Shown here: piece by piece, positions 7,025 through 12,030 of the stretch
Position numbering within the stretch: position 1 is the first letter of the stretch
Layout of the letters: the number at the start of each line of letters is the position of its first letter
Source of the DNA: an uncultured archaeon
GTDB taxonomy: Archaea; Thermoproteota; Nitrososphaeria; Conexivisphaerales; CALBHZ01
Reading direction: 5' to 3'
DNA length: 12,030 nt
Assembly: GCA_937892815.1 (NCBI GenBank)
Contig: CALBHZ010000010.1
Location: 1-12,030 of the forward strand
Position numbers and translations under genes: made by a program
Notes under the pieces: model-generated
What the model saw: the letters and a program-made list of their open reading frames with translations, nothing else
What the model was told of the DNA's origin: nothing
Databases searched by the model: none

Positions 7025-7410
7025 TCATCCTTTTTCCTTGAAGGAATTCCAAGTGCTAGTCGAACGTCTTTCTTCTGGAACTCCTTCCTTTCCTCTAATA
7101 ACTTAGCTGTCATATCTATGGCGAAGGATTCCCCAACCTCGTTTGCTGCTTTCATAATCAATAAATCTTCGATGTCACGGAGCTCTTGCGTAATGTAAGT
7201 TTCTAATTTAGGATAACATTTTTTATCGGAATTTTTCTTATGGCTGTTATATAGGTTTATATAGCCTCTGGCGACCCCAAGCATATCAATTAAATCGGAT
7301 ACGTTGACTCCCCTTTTCATCAATTCTATAACCATCCTTGATAAAGTAGTCCATCTGCGTTCAAACCAAGATCTCACCTTCTCACCCCATGAGTTATCTA
7401 CTAAATACAT
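7021..7410 (-). CDS. Unrecognised 129-aa protein, first gene of the hdr operon
   Basis: I do not recognise this soluble, charged 129-aa protein. A helical stretch at about residues 36-56 (NVSDLIDMLGVARGYINLYN) has the look of a small helix-turn-helix, followed by a lysine-rich linker (SHKKNSDKKCYPK) with the only cysteine (Cys65). A second helical half contains EVGESFAIDMTAKLLEERKE. It has no Fe-S motif, signal peptide or membrane segment. Its stop codon overlaps the hdrC start by 4 bp, so it is co-translated with the Hdr subunits and probably acts with them or on their expression. The ATG at 7410 lies about 20 bp downstream of a TATA-like TTATAA (7428-7433), so its mRNA is probably leaderless or nearly so. 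It could be an assembly, scaffold or regulatory protein; the sequence does not choose between these. Confidence 0.8.
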   Translation of the reverse strand: MYLVDNSWGEKVRSWFERRWTTLSRMVIELMKRGVNVSDLIDMLGVARGYINLYNSHKKNSDKKCYPKLETYITQELRDIEDLLIMKAANEVGESFAIDMTAKLLEERKEFQKKDVRLALGIPSRKKDE

Positions 7411-7510
7411 CTATATACTTTATCTACTTATAATTATATCACGAATAATGGTATATATCAATGTTCCTTTTTCATTTTTTACATAAATATATACAGCATG
7501 TAGATAAAGT
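7394..7510. promoter_or_regulatory. Divergent hdr/regulator promoter with a shared inverted-repeat operator
   Basis: ACTTTATCTAC (7417-7427) and GTAGATAAAGT (7500-7510) form a perfect 11-bp inverted repeat with 72 bp between the arms. A further copy of the core TTATCTAC is at 7394-7401, just inside the first codons of the 129-aa gene, 26 bp from the next copy. The arm at 7417-7427 sits at the hdr-side TATA/start region (TTATAA at 7428-7433). The arm at 7500-7510 sits just after the regulator-side TATA (AAATATATAC, 7485-7494). One factor could therefore control both directions. The regulator encoded next door is the obvious candidate. The repeats are direct observation; the binding is inferred. 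Confidence 0.6.
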
Positions 7511-7542
7511 TAATAAATGTAGTCCCCAATATATATCCTAGG

Positions 7543-8604
7543 ATGAAAGTAAGAAGGATTCAAAAAGTCGGCCGCAACACGTTAGTGGTCTCTTTACCAT
7601 ACGATTGGGCTGAGAAAGTCGATTTAAAAAAAGGAGATCTCGTTATCTTTGAAGAACTAAGGGATGGTTCTCTAAATTTACGACCATATAAAAATAAAAC
7701 TGAACAAATTTGTGAAGAATGCGTCATAAATTCTGACCTATGTAATGAGCCGGGGCTTCTGGAAAGAATCATAGTTAGTAACTACATTATGGGACGCGAT
7801 ACAATTAAAATAATCTCTTCAAGACGTATACGACGAGAACACCTCAGTGAGATCCGAGGTATTGTACAAAAACTTTTAGGGCTAAGTATAATGGAGGAAA
7901 GTGATAAACGCGTACTTTTGCGGTGTTCCCTCAACATAACCGCATTTCCAGTTCACTTACTATTAGGAAGGTTATACGTCATCGCTTCAACAATGCATAA
8001 AGAATGTATGCAAGCATTGATCGAATTTAATGCCGATTTAGCCGAAGCCGTAATTATGAGAGAGGAAGAGGCAGACAAAATATATTGGTTAACTCTTCGT
8101 GCATTATTATCGGCTCAGATGTATAGAGAAGTAGCGCTTAAGGTGGGACTAGAGGATGTAAGGCGTATATTGGGCAATAGGGTTATCGCTCATCATTTAG
8201 AAAGAATCGCAGACTGGTGTGAAATCATAGCGAGAAACGCTCTTGGTATTATTAAAAATGATTTCAGACTAAAACCAGAGCTCCTTCAGAAGATTCAAAG
8301 GTTCAATGAATTATGTTTCGAAACCCACTATAAGGCGATGCAGGCACTATATAAGTGTGATGTGAAAGGAGCTAGTAATGTTGTGAAATTATATAAGAAC
8401 GAAATTGAAGGTAAGGAGGAAACCCTAACAAAAGAAGCAATAGAAAATGCCCCTACTGCTGCATGTCCCTTTTTAAGGGCCATTCTCTTTGGTATAAGGA
8501 GAATAGCGGAGCTGGGCGCAGAAATTGCAGAAATCGCTATGAACAGGGCTCTTGAGGAGTCTAGTGAAATTTGTAAAGTTAATCATGTTTGCTTTACGGA
8601 CTAA
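7543..8604 (+). CDS. AbrB-PhoU fusion transcriptional regulator with extra cysteines
   Basis: This 353-aa protein combines an N-terminal AbrB/SpoVT swapped-hairpin DNA-binding domain (residues 1-48: VRRIQKVGRNTLVVSLPYDW, then LKKGDLVIF) with a PhoU-like helical region (about 130-335). PhoU signatures are MREEEADKIYW (172-182) and AHHLERIADWCEIIARNA (216-233), acidic helices that bind metal clusters in PhoU proteins. The length and architecture match archaeal 'phosphate uptake regulator' proteins. Unusually, the linker has C57-x2-C60-x6-C67 (ICEECVINSDLC), and the C-terminus has Cys344 and Cys350 (EICKVNHVCFTD). With cysteines 128, 155, 226, 258, 272 and 308, this makes 11 in all, which hints at metal or redox sensing. 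No phosphate transporter genes are near. It is transcribed divergently from the hdr operon and shares its operator, so hdr is its likely target. About a third of its arginines use CGN codons, unlike the glycosylase gene upstream. Confidence 0.87.
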   Translation: MKVRRIQKVGRNTLVVSLPYDWAEKVDLKKGDLVIFEELRDGSLNLRPYKNKTEQICEECVINSDLCNEPGLLERIIVSNYIMGRDTIKIISSRRIRREHLSEIRGIVQKLLGLSIMEESDKRVLLRCSLNITAFPVHLLLGRLYVIASTMHKECMQALIEFNADLAEAVIMREEEADKIYWLTLRALLSAQMYREVALKVGLEDVRRILGNRVIAHHLERIADWCEIIARNALGIIKNDFRLKPELLQKIQRFNELCFETHYKAMQALYKCDVKGASNVVKLYKNEIEGKEETLTKEAIENAPTAACPFLRAILFGIRRIAELGAEIAEIAMNRALEESSEICKVNHVCFTD

Positions 8605-8712
8605 TTAGTTCCTTTTAACAGGTAGGTGTGGATTCTCCAGCAAGGGTTCTCCTACGCTGATGGTTAACTTTAAATAACATTTTCTACCATTTCTTCATAG
8701 GTCATAGAAAGG

Positions 8713-9325
8713 TTGTTGACGTTCAGGAAGCTTGCAGAAGACTTGATATCCATCCGAACGCTTTGGGAAAGTAAGATAGGCAGGGTAAGATTAGGGTTGT
8801 CCGGACTGTTGGTGGTCGAAGGAGGATACCTGAAAAGCGGAATTGAACGCTTAATGGGGATTATCAAGCCAGATATTTCAAGAAAAGCAGCAATTTATGT
8901 TAGAGTCCCTTCTCATGACTAGAAGGGAGATTTGGATAAGCAGGAACAAAGTCTATTGGAGTACGCGAAATCGAAAGGTTACGAAATCGTTTCTATCTTG
9001 GAGGATGTTATGAGCAGGCTTAACGAGAACAAGAAGTCTTTGAATAAGCTCTTCGATATTGTTGAGAGAAGGAAGATTGGAGTTTATCGTAGCTTTCAAA
9101 GACGGGTTGACTAGGTTTGGATTCAGATACCTTGAGCGTTATTTTGCCTCTTATGGTGTCAGGATTGAGGTGGTTAACGGTGAAGAGCCTAAAGATGCAT
9201 ATCGGGAGCTCGTAGAGGATTTGAGTGCTCTAGTCTCAAGCGTCGCTGGCAAGCTTTACGGATTGGGAAGCCGCAAGTACGAAAAGGTGGTTAAGGGTGT
9301 CGAACGCTTATCAAAGCCCTCCTAG
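8713..9325 (+). pseudogene. Decayed IS607-family serine recombinase (tnpA)
   Basis: Read across frames this is an IS607 OrfA: a MerR-like N-terminal HTH (LTFRKLAEDL, then DIHPNAL in another frame), the DNA-recognition block GKIRVVRTVGGRRRIPE (third frame, about 8783-8833), and a serine-recombinase domain (IERLMGIIKPDISRKAAIY onward). Lesions are: a frameshift near 8745; another near 8775-8785; one near 8833-8842; a TAG at 8920-8922 where CAG is expected (SHDQ became SHD-stop); and a frameshift near 9080, after which the original frame resumes with EFIVAFKDGLTRFGFRYLER through to the TAG at 9325. In RVSS the nucleophilic serine is CCT (Pro, 8908-8910), so the enzyme would be dead even without the frameshifts. 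The expected full length is about 200 aa. In its active form this enzyme inserts IS607 elements through a 5'-phosphoserine intermediate. Confidence 0.85.
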
Positions 9326-9552
9326 GTGAAGGCTATTGGCTTTGCTATACGACAAGTACAAAATGCCAAGGCGCTTCCTACTAGAGCAATACACAAAACA
9401 TCGATATCTGCAAAGCAAGCAGCCATTGGGACGATGGCAATATAGTTAGAATAAATGGAGAGTTTTACACGGATAGCAGGGAATGGCATGAACTCTCACA
9501 ACATCTAACTTCCAATTCTTTTAATCAGATTCGAGATATTACAAATCTATAT
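9326..9552 (+). pseudogene. Degraded remnant downstream of tnpA, possibly tnpB debris
   Basis: Two overlapping open pieces follow the recombinase on the same strand. One frame gives RLLALLYDKYKMPRRFLLEQ up to about 9450. A second gives SSHWDDGNIVRINGEFYTDS, then REWHELSQHLTSNSFNQIRD, stopping at a TGA near 9552. IS607 elements usually carry tnpB in this position, so a shrunken tnpB is plausible, but I see no RuvC motif or zinc finger and cannot confirm it. Only about 230 bp remain of a gene normally over 1 kb. No start codon connects the pieces. Confidence 0.3.
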
Positions 9553-9559
9553 TGAAAGA

Positions 9560-9955
9560 TTACAACACTACAGTAGGAGCTTCCTTTACCTCCTCTATAC
9601 TTCTGTCCGTAGTTACTATAGTCGCTTTCCTCTTTTTAGCGAGCGCTATTAAGTAACAATCCGCTAAGGATAGTACCTTGTAATATCTATGTTTTAATTT
9701 AGCGGCTTCTAAGGTCAGTTCCTCGTTTATCTCAACGAAAGCTATCGGGCTATTGCGCAGTAACGAATGTTTAACTATAGCGGCTTCCCATCCAAAGACC
9801 CTAGCATAGTTGTACAGAAACTCGGCAACGTTGACTTCACACATATAGGCTTCTGCTTTCCCATCGTATAATTCGTTAATGTAGCTCTTTACATCTCCAC
9901 GACCTGCGAAGTAAAGCGGCGAAACGCCGGCATCAAGGACGTACCTCTTTATCAA
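9560..9955 (-). CDS. vapC: PIN-domain ribonuclease toxin, VapC family
   Basis: This 131-aa protein begins with TTG (MIKRYVLDAGVSPLYF). The PIN acidic residues are all present: Asp8 (VLDAG), Glu45 (NVAEFLYNY), Asp99 (SLADCYLIAL) and Asp117 (VTTDRS). The nuclease looks functional. The start lies inside the 3' end of the preceding AbrB-type antitoxin reading frame (overlap about 23 bp, 9933-9955), the usual coupling in these modules. That antitoxin frame is broken by a 1-bp shift, so the toxin may lack its partner, or its translation may be poor because coupling is lost. Confidence 0.88.
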   Translation of the reverse strand: MIKRYVLDAGVSPLYFAGRGDVKSYINELYDGKAEAYMCEVNVAEFLYNYARVFGWEAAIVKHSLLRNSPIAFVEINEELTLEAAKLKHRYYKVLSLADCYLIALAKKRKATIVTTDRSIEEVKEAPTVVL

Positions 9956-10176
9956 CTTCCTCTCTCCTCGAAGCGTTAATGAGCTTCACAACCTCTAACG
10001 CCTTCTCTCCATCAACTCCATACGCCTCTTTAAGGCTCTTAGGAACGATTAAACGCATGCTATCTCCTTCAACGATAAGCTCTAAATACGAGCCTTTGTA
10101 GATACCGAGCTTCCTTCTAACATCTACGGGGATAACGATTAACCCCCTTTCCGTGAACTTTAACTCTGTACCTCAT
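9933..10176 (-). pseudogene. vapB: AbrB-type VapB antitoxin with an apparent 1-bp frameshift
   Basis: From the ATG at 10176 the frame starts MRYRVKVHGKG, then runs off into NRYPRRC and stops. One base later, the frame LIVIPVDVRRKLGIYKGSYL continues to SMRLIVPKSLKEAYGVDGEK and stops at 9933. Removing one G from the G5 run (C5 on the plus strand, 10143-10147) joins these into an 80-aa AbrB/MazE-fold antitoxin, closely parallel to the intact one at 10833-11102 (VKVGPKGQIVIP). No in-frame start codon precedes LIVIP, so the DNA-binding hairpin cannot be made without the shift. This is a true mutation, a slippery homopolymer, or a sequencing error. Confidence 0.75.
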
Positions 10177-10187
10177 CTACGCATTTT

Positions 10188-10223
10188 GTTAAACTACTAA
10201 TTTTTAAAGTTTAACAGTTAAAC
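10188..10223. promoter_or_regulatory. Palindromic operator of the frameshifted vapB module
   Basis: GTTTAAC (10209-10215) and GTTAAAC (10217-10223) form a perfect 7-bp inverted repeat around a single A. A third copy, GTTAAAC, is at 10188-10194. They lie 12-47 bp upstream of the antitoxin ATG, overlapping the TTTAAA-rich promoter. This is typical of an AbrB-type autorepressor site. From here to 10450 I see no convincing gene. Confidence 0.5.
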
Positions 10224-10450
10224 TATTGTGTTCATACTCTCTCTTTAAGTATAACGGGATAGAGATCTTTATCGGGAGTCGTAGCTGCGTGATAAATATC
10301 GAAAAGATTTCAGGAGTTACCGTTGCTTACGCTAAATGAAAATCAACGGTACGTTACAACGGCTAGGTGTTAACATACTACCTTGGAACGACATGCCTTC
10401 TTTACAGAGTGCACGTAGTTAGGTTGAAGTTGGAGTAGAAATTACGGAGC

Positions 10451-10849
10451 TTAGCGCACGTCGATCCATATAACCTTTACCGGTGTTCTCTGAAAGTCGG
10501 CATCTTCGGTAATTATCGCTTGGATGCCGTTATTTTCCATTACGGCTAAATGGATGGCGTCAGATGGCTTCAAGTTGTACTTTAAGACGTTACTTCTCAT
10601 CTTCAAGTACTCCTGAAGTCCTATCGGTAAAATTTCTACTGCTGGTAAGATCACATCGTCGATGAACGCTACGGTCTCTTCGTATGGAACTCTGTACTTC
10701 CTCTTCGATACGTAGAGAAGCTCGTCTATAGCTAAGACGTCCGTATATGCTTCCTCACTTAAGGCTCTTTTGAATAGCTTATCTAGCCTTTCGTCTTTAA
10801 CGCCGATATTGAGGTAGATTAGAAAGCTAGCATCAAGAAATACCTTCAT
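10451..10849 (-). CDS. vapC: PIN-domain ribonuclease toxin, VapC family
   Basis: This intact 132-aa PIN protein starts MKVFLDASFLIYLNIG. Catalytic acids visible are Asp6 (FLDAS), Glu43 (IDELLYV), Asp97 (KPSDAIHLAVM) and Asp116/Asp118 (ITEDADF). The ATG at 10849 lies 17 bp inside the end of the antitoxin gene, so the pair is coupled. It resembles the toxin at 9560-9955 only in the PIN core. The cellular RNA target is unknown. Confidence 0.9.
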   Translation of the reverse strand: MKVFLDASFLIYLNIGVKDERLDKLFKRALSEEAYTDVLAIDELLYVSKRKYRVPYEETVAFIDDVILPAVEILPIGLQEYLKMRSNVLKYNLKPSDAIHLAVMENNGIQAIITEDADFQRTPVKVIWIDVR

Positions 10850-11102
10850 CGAATTCAGCCTCTAGATCGATTTTAGCAAGCTCTCCTAACTTTCCAACGA
10901 TACCCGCTTTTCTCCTCCTTTCCCTGTATTTCGATAGTGCCTTCAAGATCTCCTCAGGGGTCTTTCTCCGCTTTATAATTAAGCCATCCTCTAATGGAAC
11001 AATTACGACTTCCCCACCTTCCTCTATTCCATAGGCTTCTCTAAAGATCTTCGGTATAACTATTTGTCCCTTTGGCCCAACTTTTACTCTTATGCTTACC
11101 AT
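10833..11102 (-). CDS. vapB: AbrB/SpoVT-domain antitoxin, VapB family
   Basis: This antitoxin has an N-terminal swapped-hairpin AbrB domain (MVSIRVKVGPKGQIVIPKIF, then EEGGEVVIVPLEDGLIIKRR) and a charged helical C-terminus (TPEEILKALSKYRERRRKAG) that would bind the toxin. It is 89 aa from the ATG at 11102; a GTG at 11111 (adding MIL) is also in frame. I prefer the ATG because AbrB antitoxins usually begin one or two residues before the first strand. However, a TATA-like TTTAAATAG (minus strand, 11133-11141) points to a transcript start near 11111, so the GTG is not excluded. It overlaps vapC by 17 bp. Confidence 0.88.
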   Translation of the reverse strand: MVSIRVKVGPKGQIVIPKIFREAYGIEEGGEVVIVPLEDGLIIKRRKTPEEILKALSKYRERRRKAGIVGKLGELAKIDLEAEFDEGIS

Positions 11103-11125
11103 AAGTATCACTAAGTTATACTTAT
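11101..11125. promoter_or_regulatory. Inverted-repeat operator overlapping the vapB start
   Basis: ATAAGTAT (11101-11108) and ATACTTAT (11118-11125) form a perfect 8-bp inverted repeat with a 9-bp spacer. It covers the start-codon region of the AbrB-type antitoxin and the DNA just below its TATA element. Autorepression is expected for this family; binding itself is inferred. Confidence 0.5.
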
Positions 11126-11225
11126 AGTTTAACTATTTAAACCTTGATGGTAGGCTAGAAGACGCTAAAGGGCTACATAGCTGCTATCATATTTTAAAGT
11201 AAGCGCTAACCAATAAAAAGCGTTA

Positions 11226-11470
11226 TCATTCCAACGTACCCTTTATTCTCTTAACTACGTTCCTCGCTAAGTAAGATGTCAAGTAACATATCCCTCCTAA
11301 CGAAAACCATAGACCGGAAATAGTAAACTGGAAATCGGGTTCTCATAGCTAAGCCATACTGTGATGCTGATACGAATTAATTCACGGAGGTGAAAGTATG
11401 GCCATCGCTCTTTCCTTTTATGATAAAACTGTTCTGCTAAACGCAATAGCTTTTGATCTCCGCTCATCAT
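11226..11470 (-). pseudogene. Possible frameshifted small membrane protein gene
   Basis: On the minus strand an ORF starts at tandem ATGs (11470/11467) and reads MMSGDQKLLRLAEQFYHKRK, then ERWPYFHLRELIRISITVWL, ending at a TAG (11297-11299). From about 11335 the neighbouring frame continues with PDFQFTISGLWFSLGGICYL, then TSYLARNVVKRIKGTLE, stopping at 11226. Joined by one frameshift near 11335-11345 (sequence TATGAGAACCCGAT) they give a protein of about 81 residues: a basic cytoplasmic N-terminus, a weak then a strong membrane segment, and a basic tail, following the positive-inside rule. I do not recognise the family. Chance cannot be excluded, and a plus-strand ORF overlaps 11398-11470. 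The remainder of 11142-11700 shows no other gene. Confidence 0.35.
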
Positions 11471-11673
11471 TCTCTCTTCTCATAACCTATCTTTTCCTCT
11501 TCCTTTATTCAGTCGTATCGTCTAACTACGCTTAGCAAGCTCGCTTTCCACCTACTATTACGACTTTAGAGAACGATATTCTAATAAGATACCAAATGAA
11601 TCCACAATCGTACTACGTTCATTCCTCCAACGCTCCCACACGCTTATGGATTTAAAGTAATGCAATTTCAGTA

Positions 11674-11697
11674 CTACAAAACTTATATATTTTGTAG
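11674..11697. promoter_or_regulatory. vapBC promoter: TATA element inside a perfect inverted repeat
   Basis: CTACAAAA (11674-11681) and TTTTGTAG (11690-11697) are perfect 8-bp arms flanking the TATA sequence CTTATATA (11682-11689). The ATG at 11716 is about 30 bp downstream, so the mRNA is probably leaderless or nearly so. A dimeric ribbon-helix-helix antitoxin bound here would cover the TATA box. Confidence 0.6.
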
Positions 11698-11715
11698 AAC
11701 ATATGACGTTTACAG

Positions 11716-11937
11716 ATGAGCGTCGTTTCCTTTCGAGTACCTAAGGAGCTTAAGGAGAAGATGAAGCGTATAGGGATAAACTGGAGCGAGGAGCTTGGGG
11801 CTTACATCGAAAAGCGCGTTAAGGAACATGAGCAAAAAGAGGCAATTGAGGAGTTCAAGAAGATTATAGCTAAGATACCTCAGGCTCCAAAAGGTACGGC
11901 GGTTAAGCTCGTGAGGGAAGATCGTGATAGTGATTGA
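11716..11937 (+). CDS. vapB: VapB-type antitoxin, ribbon-helix-helix family
   Basis: This 73-aa protein has an N-terminal MSVVSFRVPKELKEKMKRIG pattern (strand SVVSFRVP followed by a helix), as in archaeal VapB/CopG-like antitoxins. A charged helix (AYIEKRVKEHEQKEAIEEFK) and the toxin-binding tail follow (AKIPQAPKGTAVKLVRED). It should neutralise the PIN protein encoded next and repress the shared promoter through the palindrome around its TATA box. The end of the gene overlaps the toxin start. Confidence 0.87.
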   Translation: MSVVSFRVPKELKEKMKRIGINWSEELGAYIEKRVKEHEQKEAIEEFKKIIAKIPQAPKGTAVKLVREDRDSD

Positions 11938-12030
11938 TGCTTCAGCTCTCGTAAAGTACATTCTTCGAGAGCAAGGCTGGGAGAAGGTAGAACGCTATCT
12001 ACTAGAAAAGCGTCCCCTTTACTCCATAGA
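11924..12030 (+). CDS. vapC: PIN-domain ribonuclease toxin VapC, partial at the window edge
   Basis: The frame from the GTG at 11924 (or the GTG at 11930) reads MIVIDASALVKYILREQGWE and stays open to the edge. VIDASALVKY is the canonical first PIN motif with the catalytic Asp. The start overlaps the antitoxin stop by 14 bp (11924-11937). The other acidic motifs lie beyond the window, so integrity cannot be judged. Confidence 0.85.
   Translation, partial: MIVIDASALVKYILREQGWEKVERYLLEKRPLYSI

Noticed and set aside
10260..10345. Plus-strand open stretch ending CVINIEKISGVTVAYAK
   Set aside because: Short, no start codon or promoter, not recognisable; too little to call a gene remnant.
11710..11961. 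Minus-strand ORF across vapB
   Set aside because: The plus-strand vapBC pair with its TATA/palindrome explains this region; the antisense translation is composition noise.

Overview
The window looks like a thermophilic archaeon, probably Thermoproteota or a related lineage. Several genes have an archaeal TATA element about 25-30 bp upstream of an ATG/TTG start, consistent with leaderless mRNAs. Other archaeal signs are an AbrB-PhoU fusion regulator, many VapBC/PIN toxin-antitoxin modules, a decayed IS607-family element and a soluble heterodisulfide reductase. I cannot name the species.

Layout. (1) 1-733: a decayed C-terminal piece of a hybrid-cluster protein (Hcp), then a small polytopic membrane protein, both on the minus strand. 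(2) 969-2351: a vapBC pair (minus) divergent from a helix-hairpin-helix DNA-glycosylase-like gene (plus). (3) 2377-3410: a frameshifted and truncated MFS transporter (minus), then a GC-rich orphan fragment. (4) 3539-7410: a four-gene minus-strand operon of an unrecognised 129-aa gene, hdrC, hdrB and hdrA. It is divergent from (5) 7543-8604, an AbrB-PhoU regulator with extra cysteines. (6) 8713-9552: an IS607-type serine-recombinase pseudogene and a further remnant. (7) 9560-12030: three more PIN-domain toxin-antitoxin modules. One has a frameshifted antitoxin, and the last is cut by the window edge. A degraded small membrane-protein gene lies between two of them.

How the genes work together. 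HdrC, HdrB and HdrA keep every expected Fe-S ligand and the flavin site. They should form a complete cytoplasmic HdrABC that couples electron flow between ferredoxin or a hydrogenase/dehydrogenase partner and a disulfide or thiol redox couple. No partner (MvhD, FdhAB, FlxABCD) is encoded here. The 132-bp divergent promoter carries copies of TTATCTAC, including a perfect 11-bp inverted pair with one arm in each promoter. This suggests that the AbrB-PhoU protein regulates both itself and hdr. That unit, with its unknown first gene and cysteine-bearing regulator, is the best candidate for an undescribed system. It is bounded by decayed genes on the left and a dead IS607 on the right, and its arginine codon use differs from the neighbouring glycosylase gene, so it may have been acquired. 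The rest is typical accessory DNA: TA modules, each with its own promoter palindrome, among pseudogenes.
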